64,000 nt of DNA from Phalacrocorax aristotelis (GCF_949628215.1 NC_134280.1:7823795-7887794); one strand, 5' to 3'. Counted from the first letter of the stretch, positions 45,885 to 60,900 are shown. The notes: generated by a model not told the origin, from the sequence alone. Program-made: numbers and translations.

Positions 45885-48800
45885 GTAAGGAGAATGGGGA
45901 GAGGGGGTTTATTTTTTATATGACTTTCACAAATATTTTGTGGTGGGATTGAATGGCAACCACTACATGCAATCTCTGTGTAAATATGCTACCAGTGCTC
46001 TCAGTATTACATAGAAATCCTTGAGTAACAGGTTCCTTTAAGTCCCTTATTTTGCTAATTGTTTTATAATTTACTGGCAACTGCATTTTACTTGATAGCC
46101 AAATGTCGTGGTTCAGCCTCAGCTGGCAACTGAACACCCCGCAGCCGCTCACTCACTCCCCCCCACCCCTGTGGGATGGGGAAGAGAATCGGATGAGCAA
46201 AAGAACTTGTGGGTTGAGATAAGCACAGTTTAATGATTACAATAAGATGATAATGATAAATGATTATTATGATAATGACAATAATGTTAATATAATAAAA
46301 GGGAAAGGGAAGGGAAAGGGAAAACAGGAAAAAAAAACCACGGAAACACAAACGATACAACCGCTCACCACCCGCCAACCGACGCTGCCCGTCCTCCAGC
46401 TGCGATTGCTGCCTCCCTCCCCCGGCCAGCCCCTCCCAGGGAACATACTGGGCATGATGTTACATGGTATGGAATATCCCTTTGGTCAGTTTGGATCCGC
46501 TCTCTTAGCTGTGCCCCCTCCCCTCCCGGCTTCTTGTGCACCCAGCAGAGCATGGGAGGCTGGAAAAGGCCTTGACTAGTATAAGCGCTACCCAGCAACA
46601 GCCCAAACATCTGTGTGTTATCTCAACAGGTTTTTTTCCATGCTAATTTCAAAGCACAGCACTATACCAGCTAGAGTGAAGAAAATTAACTCATTCCCAG
46701 CTAAAACCATGATGCCAAAATAGTTGGGGATAGTATCTATGTTTATGTATGCATTTTCATATTTAATCTTTTAAGCCTCAGGGAAGTATTAAAAAGCCTC
46801 CAGTTAATTTGAGCAGCAGAAACTAGTACTTCAAAACCAAACGTTACAACACTTTTATACGCTTTTTCTCTAAGGGCTGTGTCCATGTGCTCTTTAAATT
46901 AAGACCAGCAGATGCCCCCAATGAACTGTAGTCTCATGCTGTTCATATACCAAAACTTAAATGTGTTGTATATTAAAAGGGGGACTGAGACTTAGGAATA
47001 ATCTTTGATTCCTGTTCAGTCATCTCATTTTTAAAGACTTATTTCAATGTCATTCAAAACTGGGATCGCAAGTGCTACTATGTCAGCTAAGAGAGGAGGG
47101 TCATGCCATCAGTCAGTGCCTGAGCTATAATGTATGATGAGTACAGGCTTTTTCATTAAGGCATGATGTGTTCCCAAGCAACACATCTTTAGAGGTCCAG
47201 ATCTAGATGAAGAATCACGTCAAATTCAACTATCAGCCTTCCACCTAAAGGGTGGAAATCTTTGCAAATGTATTGACAAAATCCACTTAAACAAAACTGA
47301 TCATGGTTTCAAATGACATTTCTCATTTAAGCAAATGATTTTATTTAACTTTAAAAAGTTAAAGTTAACTTTAAATAGTTAAATAAGGCAAAATGAAACA
47401 AAATATTTACTTTTTAGTGTAAAATGAAAACTATCTCAGTTACAAATTACTTTAAAATTACTTAGAGTCTTATTCTATTCTTTTCCGTGTACAATGACAA
47501 AAGTCATAACAATCAAGCTATTTTGTAGGCAATAATGTATTTTTATGTACCTCTTCTGGACCCACAGAGGAAAGACTAAAAAATTCCTGAAATATATCTC
47601 AAACCATAAAAAAACCAAGGCACAAGAAGTCTCCTGTGAGATAATAATAGCGTGAGGAAGTCTGCAATGTCTTTTGTTTGACTTTCCTCATTGCAGACAC
47701 TGGGGTTTTAAAATAATTACATCTACCTGTGTTACACAGAGCAAGAGAATTTCACCTCGTCTATGATGGGTACCTGGGATTTTCTAAGCAGCTGTCCTCT
47801 TAGGTCTGCCTTCTTTGGGCTTGGAGTTTTTCTGTCCCAAGCAGACAACCAGTAGAGCTGGCTGAATCACGTTTTTTTTCAAAATTTTAATTAATTTGTT
47901 TATTTTTAATTCCTGCATTTGTCAGGTATACTTCACAGTACAGCTCACACTCTCTGGTGATAGCCCTTAGAGGTTGCTCAGCTTCCCTCCCTCCATAACC
48001 TGCCCCCCCAGTTTTCTGGCATCCCAGCATCTCAGCAGCATCCAGCACAGGATGGATTTAAAAAATAACCACTGTAGGACCACCACAAAGGCACAAAAAT
48101 TAAAGATATTACTTGATTATTCATGGAGTGGAAGGGCACCCACTGGACAGCTGTCTGCTGATCCACCTTCCTGCAAGCAGCAGCGCTAAGGTGTTTCTGA
48201 GCAGTCGTGATAAGATTTACTGACAAAGACTCCTTGATCTCTGCCTTTGAATTTCTACCTTCTTCAACTCTCTCTTGAAATCCTAGTGGGTATTCTCAAA
48301 TCATCTACCTAGGGCACTGTCTGATGATCCAGATCTTCAAAAATTTCCAACTGATTTTAAAATAACGGCAGTGAACTGAAAGTTTTCTTATTTGTCTTTA
48401 ACATAACTAATTGAGTGCCTCTTTTTTTTTCTCAAGATGGAAAGCTGTCCATTGCTTTAGGAATGGGCCATGTCTTGAACAGTGCTTCATCAGAATTGCT
48501 TTCAGTTTCTTTTCAGGTAACATCTTAATAGAAATTATTTCCAAAATTATATAAATTTATTTAACTTGATATTTATGTACAGGATCAAGTGACTTGTTGC
48601 AAGTTAAATAAAATTTCAGCAAGTCGACCAACTGACCAATTTGGTAAATTTTACTTATTTGATTAGTCTGATCATGTGAAGCTTGCTGATTTTAAAAATT
48701 ACTTCAGCATACTTTCTTGGCTAGTAAGCACCGATTAAGATACATGGAGAAATATTTGCTCTCATAATTGGCAATTTTAGCAATGTACATGCTTAAATGA

Positions 48801-51800
48801 CAAGGCATCTGCAAAAAGAGTACCCGCTGAGGTTTTTTTTTTGCAAGTCTACTTAATGCACCACCAAATAAAAAAGACACTTTATTTTAAAGAACCGCTA
48901 TTTTAAAAAAATCGGCTTATTATGTTAAAACACAGACAAAGCTGTTCTAAAAGTGATCTAGCTGCACAGGGGTGGTACAACCTGAGAAGAACATAATCTC
49001 TACAAAGATGATGGCATCCTTTCAGTAAAGACCAAACCCTCTGTTAGTAGTTGTCTTCACCTAGAGGATGTTGATGCAGGATGTAGTGAACAAAAGACAG
49101 TGAAGGTTTTTGGCTTGTTCTCACAATACAAAATATAGTGATAGGGTAAGCAATAATGTAGGCATGGCATTTCAAGGATATAACAAGGTTCACAGGGAGA
49201 GGAAGGATGATGAGCTGACTAAACTACAAGAAAACCTTGGACTGAAAAATAAGCTGGAAGTTCATCAGGTTTTTTTTTTCCGACCTCATCAGCTGGTTTA
49301 ATAAAAGAATACTATCTACTCCCTTGAACTTGATGACTTTGAGTGGGATAATGCTTGTAGATTGGAATGATTAAAGATTTCTGAAGTGAACTTTCCCCAA
49401 AGGAGTATTGATAAGGCCTACCTGAACCACATAGCTGCAAAGGTATCTCTGTCTGATTAACCAGAGACTTCTTCAGTAAAAAAATCAACTGTAAATCACT
49501 AGTATTAAATTCATAAAATACTCCTAGAATTTCCTTTAGCTGTTTAGATTTTCCTTTGTTTAGGGGAGACACAAAATGCATTTTCCCATACAGTATCCAT
49601 GTACTCACGATATTGTCCGGCAGTCCCATATAGCTGTATAGCTTCTTACTCCAGCAATGTATCTTTATTGAATATTTTAAATTTTGTATATTTTTTAAGA
49701 TAATACCTGCAAAAAATGCATTTTAATCCAGAATTATTATTTTCCTTTTCTTTTCTTTAGGATTCTGTAGACTTTCTGTCTCTCAGCCTTCAGTACTATT
49801 GCGGAAATGAAACAGATTTCTACAAGAAATTGCGTGAATTCCAGGTAACGTTATGCACAGTGTTCAAAGTATAGCAGCAGACAACAGACCATAAGTAGAA
49901 GGGGAATTTCATGTTTCCTGGTGCGTGCCTAAACAGTTCTGATTTGCTGTGACAGCTCAGACAACAGCTACCCCAGGGAACAGCTGCGTACTGCTCACTT
50001 ACTTCTCTGTTGTTATTCTGACTTTAAAACAGGTGTTCGAAAGTACTGGAGAGGATCATCTTGGTCAGTGCTCATTATTGATGCATTAACGACTGGAATG
50101 GCATAGTTCTTTTGCCCAGGACTGAAAAACATTCTTACATCCCAAGTGTTTGATAAGCTGTTAGGTTAATCACTATGCACTGAAAGACACTGTTTTATTC
50201 TGGCATGCGTTCTGCAATTGTGCTACCAAACTCCGCAGCTCCTCAGCAGCAGAGGCAGTGCTAGAAATGTCATTGAGGATGAGTTTGTGAAAGGGTTAGG
50301 TCACATGGCAGCAGCAATGTCGGTGCTGCTGTAGGCGTTTAAATTAAACCTCTGGTAGTGAATTGCATTCTTAAAATCTGTAAGATGAGAGTCATCTAGC
50401 ATTGGAGTAACAGAATTAGGAGCTACCCATGTGACACAGTCTCCTTAGAGTTCAGCATGCTGCAGTTACTCCAAAAATCTGGAGTGAGCCATTTATGCTA
50501 CAGAGTCTTATGAAGTAAGCCTTCAAGATAGGACGTAGTTCCTTGTGACTTTTCAATGACAGGCTGAACACTGAAGGTGTCTGGAGTTTATGCTTTGATT
50601 TGCACTGGGCTTTTTTTGGATCAGCGAAAAATAGTGGGTGGTATTTAATACTTACGCTGCTGATTTATGAATTTAGCTTTGAAGAACTTTATCACCAATT
50701 CTCAGTATTCTAGGTATTTCCTATTCTGTGTCAAAAGCAACAAATGCCAAGAGCATGGTTCTACTAGCTGGCTGATGCTTCTTTTCACACAAGTCTCTGA
50801 CTTCTGGTTTTGCAGAATGTCTTGAAGGACATAGAGATCTTGATTTTTAGTCTGAAGTTCCTTGACTGTGGTTCTATGGAAGAGAATCCTTTCATACCAG
50901 TAGCTGCCATTGTCACAGGTGAGTGACATTTCAGGAAGGAGAGTTTTTTAGCTAAGCTCTGCATGGCAAATTATAGAGAAAATTCAAAATTGTGCAGTCC
51001 AGACTGCTGCTATTAGATGAAATAACTTCATAGTTTCTTTCATAGCCTTCTTGAAAAACCAAGGGTGGATGGTGAGTGTTAAGGGAGGGGAGGCAGGAAA
51101 TCTTCACCAAAGCTTTTCATCATTTTAATCAGCCTCAAGTTGCACCAGGGGAAGTTTAGATTGGATATTAGGAAAAAATTCGTCATTGAAAGGGTTGTCA
51201 AGCATTGGAGGAAGCTGCCCAGGGAAGTGGTTGAGTCCCTGTTCCTGGAGGTATTTAAAAGTCATGTAGATGTGGTGCTTAGGGACACAGTATAGTGGGG
51301 GACTTGGCAGTGCTAGGTTAGTGGTTGGACTTGGTGATCTTAAAGGTGTTTTCCAATCTAAATGATTCTATGATCTTTTTTTAACATGAAGTTGTAAATA
51401 TCTGATAAAAACCCAGCATATCTGATCTGAGGAGAATAGCTATCAGTTATGAAAAGCACCTTTTTTCTAAAGGTGTAATTGTATGTACAGGTTATGTCAC
51501 ACAGTTCATGGCATCTAAGTTGTGACGAAGTCCATCGCTTACCATTTCTTTGTTTTCAGCTATTAATAAAGAAGAGACACGTACGATTGGGTATGATGTT
51601 AATGAGTTCTTGGCGTTCTCATCATCTCATGTTTTAAGGTACAGTTTTTGTCCCTTAAATCAGATACTATAATAAAACGGTGTCCTCTAGAAACCTATGT
51701 ATGGGCAGACATGAGACAGTTTTAGTGGTAAAGTCTGCTGTTATTTGCTGAAAGAACTGGAAAGGAGTGCCTTCTGCTGAGCCCAGTCTCTTGCTATTGC

Positions 51801-51921
51801 AGACAATCTTCTATCCTACCATTACAGCCAATGTAATTCTCTTCCACGCTCTCATTCTTAGTTACCCCAATTGCACCTTCAAGCCAAGCCTTCTGTTCTT
51901 TTCAAGAGCAAAATAGTTAGA

Positions 51922-51952
<31 letters not shown>

Positions 51953-54900
51953 AAATAAATAAAATAGAGGCTTTTGTAGGCGAGAAGCCAATCGGGCCTA
52001 CAGAAATGTAGGAGGTGTCGTTGCGCAGGGAGTTACTAAAGTTTTAGCTTATCCTATCGACACTGACGAGAGCAGTTGTAGCATGTGTAATTGCTACATA
52101 CTGCAAGGATTTTGTTTGCAGCTTTGACCAAGCTGTAATGGATTACGAGAATCTACCTGCAAAGAAGTGCATTAGGACATAGAACTCTTGAGCTGCTCTG
52201 CAGATAGCTTGTTGCACTCCACCTTCATCTGCTAGGCAGTAGGCTGGATTGAACAGATGGCAAAGGAGCTATATCCTAAGTGCCTTATGTCAGCTGAATG
52301 GGAAGCAAACGATTATTTTATGCTCTGTGTTAGCAAGTTCTGTGGCACTGGCATCCACCTTGGAGATTTTAACTTCTTTTTATTCTATTTCCAGCAAAAC
52401 AAATGTTCTACAGGAGAATCCAGATGCTGTTCTTGCCCCTCACTCCTCCTATCAAACAGTTTGGGAAATGTTTGCTAAACAGTCTGAATCAGAGAGGGAT
52501 TCTTTTCTGCAAGACGTTTTTCCAAGTGGTTTCCTCTGGGGCACATCCACAGGTGCCTTTAACGTTGAAGGAGCTTGGGCAGAGGATGGGAAAGGCGAGA
52601 GCATCTGGGATCAGTTGGGGCATGCAGGTCATGTCTACATGAACCAAACAGCAGATGTGGCATGTGACAGCTACTATAAAACCAGCTATGATGTTTACCT
52701 ACTTCGGGGTCTTCATCCCCAGCTGTACAAATTTTCTGTATCCTGGCCTAGAATTTTCCCTACTGGCACCAACGAGATCATCAACACCAAGGGTGTTGAT
52801 TATTACAACCGATTAATTAACCGGTTGCTAGACTCTAACATTGAGCCTATGGTGACTCTGTTCCACTGGGACCTCCCACAGGCTCTTCAGGTTCTTGGTG
52901 GCTGGCAAAATGACAGTATCATAGACACTTTTGTAAACTATGCAGACTTCTGCTTTGCCACTTTTGGGGATCGGGTCAAGTTCTGGATTACTTTCCATGA
53001 GCCTTGGGTTATCAGCTACGCTGGCTATGGCACCGGAGAGCATCCTCCAGGAATCACTGATCCAGGAGTAGCATCTTACAAGGTAGGGACACGGGAATAA
53101 CTAGGACCCTGCAGCTGCCATTGTTGTGTTGTATTCCTCTGACAGTTCTGTGCTTCAACTATGTTCAAGCCTAATGTGGCCTCTGAGACAACTATTGTTG
53201 TATTTGTGATACTTGCAAAAAAGGGGGTAATTAATGGCTGCTAGATGTCCTTATTGTGTTTTCTGTTCTGAAAGCAACTGTTGATGGACAACCAAATTCT
53301 TCTACTTAATCTAAAGCCTCCTGCACTCTCTGGCTATGATTATTTGTTTTGTCAAGATTTCTACTTCAGGATGGAGATGACGTTCGCACATGGCAATAAT
53401 CTCAGTGCTTAAGAGTTCTTGTGCAAAGCAGTGTGTCACATATTCCTCTGCTTTCTTCCACCAGGTGGCTCACACAATTCTCAAGGCTCATGCCAAGGTC
53501 TGGCACCTGTATAATGATAAATACCGCTCTCAGCAACTGGGAAAGGTGGGGCTGGTCCTGAACTCGGACTGGGCCGAACCCAAGACCCCAACCAACTCTG
53601 AGGACATGAAGGCGTCTGAGAGGTACCTGCAGTTCATGCTTGGCTGGTTTGCTCACCCTATATTTGTTAACGGTGATTACCCAGACATCCTGAAGGCTCA
53701 GATCCAGGAGGTAAACTTGCAGTGCTCCACAACAGTTGCACAGCTGCCTCTGTTTACAGAAGAGGAGAAGTCCTGGGTGAAAGGGACTGCGGATTTTTTT
53801 GGTCTTTCCCATTACACTTCCCACCTGATCAGTGCTGCACCTAATGGGACCTGCACACCCAGCTACCAGAGCATTGGGAACTTCTCCTTACATGTAGATC
53901 CTGCTTGGCCACAGACTGCCTCTTCTTGGATCCATGTGGTCCCTTGGGGATTAAGAAGGCTGCTGAAGTTTGTGTCCCAGGAATATACAGGGACAAAGAT
54001 CCCAATTTACATAGCAGGAAATGGTGTGCCGACAGAAGACGCAGGGGATCTTATTAATGACACTCTGCGAGTAGATTATTTCCGCAGGTACATCAATGAG
54101 GCTCTAAAAGGTATGGAGAAATTTCCTTTTTTTTTTTTAACAGTGGCAAATAGTTATTCTGTCACTTCCATGGTAGTTAAGTTTAAAACATCACCACTTG
54201 CATAGTGATACGAGGTCAGCTGTCTATTGTGTATGTAGTGTGACCTCATACACCTCGGCCTATCTGGTGTCCAGATGTGGAACCCTCCATTCCATTTAGA
54301 TACGGGAATAGGTTTTTCATATATGTGGATTAACGTAGCCTGGACCCTAACGTCACTCCCACTGTGAGAACCGTGTTTATAAGATGATTTGTCTGCAGGC
54401 AGGCTTTTGCCTGCAGAGATCTCATAGATCAGGACTGAACGATGTCTTTACCGCTTAAGCAGATCTAACTGTCAGCACCCTGTACCATTTCAGGTTAGAA
54501 TTGTTAGGGAGATATTTATATCTCAGTCATTTTGAGCAAGGATCAAGGCATACCTGTATCTTTGCAAATTGCTATCAATTGACATAAAAATAGTCACTGA
54601 AGTTCTGGACAGATGTAGAGATTTCGGATTTCAAATAGAGATTTGACTGTTACTCTTTCAAGACGCACAGATCAATACTGTCAGGAAAACTTTATTAAAT
54701 ATGCTGTATTAAATCTGTTGGACATCAGTATGCAGCATTTGATCTTCTTGACCTAGTTCTCAACATACTGATAGAAGTGTTAAATGAGCTATGGAAAACA
54801 CAATTTAGCATTGCTGTTGTGTCTCAGCAGAGGTAAAGAAGATGGACTGCAAATGGGAAGTGAACTTTTCTGGAAGGAGGAGAGACATTTAGTGCTTTCT

Positions 54901-57900
54901 CGTAGGCAACGTGAGGAAGGGGGCTGGACTGGCCTCTTCTGGTATTGGGTACACTGTTCTGCTAAAAGAAACTCTCTCGTGCTCAGGGAAGATAGGCAAA
55001 CACTGAATACACATGTTTCAGTTTAACTACAGTGTTAAATCTAAAAGAGCACCGTACACCTAAACTGATGAGTTGTGCTTGAAAACAACAGCACAGGGAA
55101 AGGCATACCAGTGGCACAAGTGTCCTGTACTCAAATATCTCTTGACTAATATTTCTTTTCTCACACATTTTTATCACTAAGCATTTGATCAGCTCCTATT
55201 ACAGTGCTGACTGCTTGTCTTGTGAGATACTCTTTGGTTTGGTATTTTTTTTCTAAAAGACCATTCTTAGATTTTGGCTTATCTCACTGTTACCCTCAGT
55301 TGTGGTCTTTCGGTTGTGCTGTGCTGTATTCAGAAAATGTTCAAGTGAATAACAGTGGCTTGTACTGTTTCTGTGACAGCGGTAAAACTAGACGCAGTTG
55401 ATGTTCGGTCGTATATTGCTCGATCCCTTGTTGATGGCTTTGAAGGCCCAGTGGGGTACAGCCTAAAATTTGGGCTACATCACGTGAAGTTTGAAGATAG
55501 CAACAGACCAAGGACTCCCAAGGCATCCGCTTATTTCTACTCCAGTGTTATTGAAAAAAATGGTTTCCCATCCAAAGTCTTGGACAGATTGTCTACGCCG
55601 GTACTGTTTGACCCACCCATGCCATCAAAGTTGCCAAATTTACCAGCATCAGAAGTTCCCTCCAAGGCAAAGATTGTCTGGGAGAAGTTTTCATCTCAAA
55701 CAGACTTTGAAAGGGACATGTACTTTTATGGGACATTCCCAGAGGACTTTACATGGGGTGTGTCTTCTTCTGCCTACCAGATAGAGGGAGGTTGGGATGC
55801 CGATGGCAAAGGACCCAGCATTTGGGATAACTTCACCCATGTCCCAGGAAATATAAAGAATAATGATAATGGAGATATAGCTTGTGATAGCTACCACAAG
55901 GTAGAGGAAGATATTTACCTGCTGAGAGCCTTAGGGGTAAAGAACTATCATTTCTCCCTGTCCTGGTCTCGAATTTTCCCCAGCGGATGGAACAACTCAG
56001 TAAACAGACATGGAGTTGACTACTATAACCATCTTATTAATGGACTCATTGCAAACAACATCACTCCAATCGTCACCCTCTACCACTGGGACCTGCCACA
56101 AGCTCTCCAGGACATCGGTGGCTGGGAGAGCAGCACGCTGATTGACCTGTTTGACAGTTTTGCAGACTTCTGTTTCCAGACCTTTGGGGACAGGGTGAAG
56201 TTTTGGATTACATTCCATGAACCCCAAGTCATCGCCTGGCTTGGCTACGGCATTGGGGCATTTCCACCCAATGTCAATGACCCTGGCAATGCTCCCTACA
56301 GGGTTGCTCACATCTTACTGAAGGCTCACGCCAGGGTCTACCACACATATGATGACAAATACAGAGCAAGCCAGGGAGGGGTCATTGCTCTGTGTCCCAA
56401 CATTGACTGGGTCGAGCCGAGGACACCCAGCCACCCCAGGGACATCGAAGCTGCAGACAGGTACCTGCAGTTTCTGGTGGGGTGGTTTACACACCCGATT
56501 TTCAAAAATGGGGACTACCCTGATGTCATGAAGTGGAAAGTTGGGAACAGGAGTGAGGTCCAGAACCTGCCATCATCTCGCCTACCAGTTTTCACAGCGG
56601 AGGAGCGTGAATACATCAGGGGCACGGCAGATGTTTTCTGCTTCAACACCTACACCACCAAAATAGTAACCCATGCAACGACCCGATTGAGGCCCTTCTC
56701 TTATGAGTACGACCAGGAAGTTTTAACAAAGATTGACAGCTCCTGGCCTTCCTCAGCTATTACTGACCATCGGGCTGTGGCCTGGGGGCTGCGGAGGCTA
56801 CTGAACTGGATCAAAGAAGAATATGGAAATCCTCCAATATACATAATTGAGAATGGGGTGGGGATAAAGACCAAATCGGATGTTGATGACAGTACCAGGA
56901 TATTCTACTACAAAACATACATTGATGAAGCTTTAAAAGGTACCAGTGTTTGCTTTTGTTCTGTTGGTGTTGTGTGTCTCCTCTCTAGATTGCTGGTTAC
57001 GTTATTCCTCTGAAGAGCAGTTTTAAAAAGTGATTGACATCACTCTTTAAATATTCTGAAGACAATATAAACATAGTGTTTCTTTTTATGATCTCCTTTG
57101 CATGGCCATTTGTACTTTGTATCCTCTGACTATGAAGAGTCTCTTAATGATTTTAGTTGACCAGTGCCGACTTTAATAAGCTAGAAGCATGTATGTGCTT
57201 GCATGTGAATTCCTTGTGGTTCATTTAATGTGTGATTAATTTAATGTGTTCACTGACGCTCTTCCATTTGTTTCTGGTCTTTCAGCTTACAAGCTGGATG
57301 GTGTTAATCTGAGAGGATACAACGCTTGGTCTTTTATGGATAACTTTGAATGGTTGAATGGTTATGATCCAAGATTCGGATTGCACCAGGTTGATTTTGA
57401 CAATCCCAACAGGCCAAGAACCCCAAAACGCTCTGCTGTGTACTATGCAGAAATCATCCGCAATAACGGTATCCCATTGCCAAAAGAAGATGAATTTTTA
57501 TATGGAGAGTTTCCAAAGAACTTTTGGTGGAGTGTAGCAACTTCAGCATACCAGGTTAGGAAACCAAGAGAGACTCTTAAAGTATCCGTGGGCAGTTAAT
57601 TGATTTTGGATGAGACCCCTACAGCTCTTGTAACATTAGGTTTTACCATGATTGAGGGTTAGTGTAACAACTGCTGTAAAAGGGAAGAACTTGGAGATAT
57701 TTAGGGACATGGTTATTGTGGAATAATTGCTGGAGGTGACTTAGAAATTAAACTTATGTTTTTAGAAAAGGTACAGCATTGAAGAAGCTGTCAGGGTGAA
57801 GTGCAGCTGCTATGTGAGGAATCCGTTCCACGGAAGTTCCCTAATAACCTTAGATGTTGGCAATGCCAGGAGAACCTGGCATACCGACTAGTAAGAGGAG

Positions 57901-60900
57901 TTGTCTGGAGGGTGGAGTGGTGTGGAGGTATCGCAGCCAGGCTCTGTGATAAATGGGAACTTGAGGTACCATGGAGCTGTTAGGCTGCATATTTGCTACC
58001 CTGGGCCAACAGTCCATCACACTTTTGACAAAATACTGTCCTTTTGGTGAACTTTGCTTATTATAATATCATTATAATACCAAAACACACCTCCATCACA
58101 AAAGCTACCCACCTCTAAGGTGCGACCACCCCTCACTGGGCATGCGCTTTGAATTTCTTCTAGTCTACGCTTTTAAAAGTAAAGTGAGGAAATTTTACAC
58201 CAATCATAATAAAGGTATGTATGACTAGAGTTACTCAAGCTCCATCTGAAAGATAAAAGATAGTATAAAATGTGTGAAGAGAAAGAGGGTGTGAGGGAAG
58301 ATACCATCATGTACCACTCTGACTTCTGGGACCAGTCAACGGGCTGAGCCTCTCTTCCCCCCACACTGGGACGCCTTTGGGTAAGACCGGAACCCTCTAT
58401 AGAGTCACTTTAAACCCGTAATGTATTAGAGTTGCTTTGCTTCATATTAGAGTCACTTCATATTAGTTTAGCATACTTGTAGCCTAGCAGTGTACTCATA
58501 TCTTTGGCATTTATGTGTGTCTTGTAACCAGCAATCTTATCACCGGTAATCCAAAGAACCTGTGTGTCTGTTGCTTTAATAGATTGCACTATTCATTAAT
58601 CTAGCTGTGATCGTTCTCATTGAACATGACTGGCCTGGGCATCTGCCAGATTAGTTACTAACAACGAATACTCTGAGGAGTGGTTACTTCTACAACCTTT
58701 AGGAAATAAACCATTGACCAAGTCTAAGACTAAGACTGGGCTTAGCTGCACCAAGACTCCTCTCAGAGAAAGAGTTTAGAAAGCAAGGGGGTCCTGTCTG
58801 AACCTTGTGACTCAACGGTAGGATCTCTCGCTAGCCACTCCTCAGACTCCTACCATTAATGCAACAGTTATACCACAGGAATTGGGACAGCAGCATGGGC
58901 TTCACCAGAGCCAGCCAACATGGAGCAGCAGGTGAACTGAAACAATGCCTGTTCTGTGACATTGTACTTTGCTAATACGTCTTGCCTCGAGGCCCAAGTG
59001 GTCTTACTAGTTTGGTACAGCAAAAACATTGCTATTTCTAGTCTTAAGCTGCTAAGTCAAAATATTGTGTGATGCCACAAAGACTAACAGGCTGAATTCT
59101 TTGCTAGGCCAGGACCTAAATTTGGGGTTTACTAACAATCTCCCCCCATCTTCAATTACAGATTGAGGGAGGATGGAGAGCAGATGGAAAAGGACTTAGC
59201 ATTTGGGACCAATTTTCTCACACTCCCTTGAAAATCAGCAATGATGACACTGGAGATGTAGCCTGTGACAGCTACCACAAGATTGAGGAGGATGTGGAAA
59301 TGCTGAAAAGCCTCAAGGTGTCTCACTATCGTTTTTCAATCTCCTGGTCCCGTGTCCTCCCAGATGGGACCACCAGATACATCAACGAAATGGGACTGAG
59401 CTACTATGAAAGGCTTATTGATGCTCTTCTGGCAGCTAACATAATGCCTCAGGTAACTAAAACCAGTAACTTTCAGGCAACTAAAAAATGGCAGAACCCA
59501 AGTCTCAGGCTCAGAGCATGTGTGTGTTTCCATCCACACCCTCCTTCACACAGAAATTATTTTTCATTGTGTTCTGCAAGTAAACATGTTTTTTCCATAA
59601 ACAAATGAACTGGGAATATAGTGATATGTTAGAAATTACTACCCAGAAAGATCACAGTAACCTTATTGTTGGCTGTTTCCAATTACCTTCTCGTGCTTGG
59701 AAGTGGATTCCACAAGGACCTATGCAGTGATCTTTCCAGAGACAGTGGTGAGGTCAACCAACCTGTAGTTCCGAGGATCCTCTTTCTTGCCGTTCTTGGA
59801 GATGGGTGTAATGTTATTCTTTTCCCAGGAATCAGGAAGCTCTACTGATCAACATGGATTGTCACATATACGGACAGTGACCTCACTACTGCATCAGTCA
59901 GCTCTTTCAGCACTACTGAGTCAATCTGACCTGTACCCATAGACTTGGACACATGTAGAATTTTTTCTGCTTCTGCCTGTTGCTTCCCCACTGCTGGCTG
60001 TCCCTGTCCTCCCCAAACCATGCTGGTACACGCAGGGAGTCACATGGCTGCACCAAATGCCGCGTACATGTGTATGCACACCATGCAGGGGGCAATCCAG
60101 GAATATCTACGCCAGCATCAGAGTGTGCCTGAGCAAAGCTGTGCCGTCACGGCATTGCTCTGGACTGGTCTGATGGATGTACCAGCCCAAACAGGTTTTT
60201 AATTGGATGTATTTCATCTGAGAGTGGGTGCAGGCACAGCAGTTCTTCACTGACGAGTTCCTGCTATCAAAAGGTTGTGGTGGTCTTTGGTAAAAGCTTC
60301 ATCTTCGCCATCAGGCGGTCCCTAGAGTGACTTCCCCATGTCCTAAAGTACTAACTGAAACACTGGCAAAAAGGTACTTTTTGTGAGTGCACGTGTGATT
60401 GCTACGAACTCAAACACTGTTAGGAACAGGTAGCTGCAGATCAAAGCACAGTTTGTTTATGTTCAAATGAGGCTGGGTTACTGCCCTTATTTCTGGAAGT
60501 GAATGACTTGTTGGTCCTTTCTCTTGCTGTCTTTCCCACAGGTGACTCTCTATCATTGGGACCTCCCACAGGCACTGCAGAACCTTGGTGGGTGGGAGAA
60601 TGATACTATAGTTCAGAGGTTTAAGGAATATGCTGAGCTCCTTTTCCAGAGATTGGGACATAAAGTGAAATTTTGGATAACCCTCAATGAGCCCTACAAC
60701 ACCGCATATTTTGGCTATGGCGTGGGCACAGCTGCTCCAGGTAAGACTGCTGGGCATAACCTCAGAGCCTCTGCAGCACTGTAGGCACAACGCCCTTCAC
60801 GCTGCAGCAGGGTAGATGCTAGGGGCTTGCAAAGGTAGAGCAAGGAGGTGGTGCGGGTAAATGGGGTTTGGACTGCCATGGGCTGGTGAACAGGTCCTTC

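Larger units (their letters stand above)
45885..48436 (+). other. LCT: LCT intron 1
   Basis: 2.55 kb, holding the solo LTR at 46104-46714. The remainder is AT-rich with no other recognisable element; an ATTTAACTTTAAAAAG-type short tandem similarity lies around 47340-47395. Confidence 0.65.

Noticed and set aside
53402-53824. 140-codon minus-strand frame
   Set aside because: Antisense shadow of LCT exon 7, which matches LPH domain II on the plus strand.
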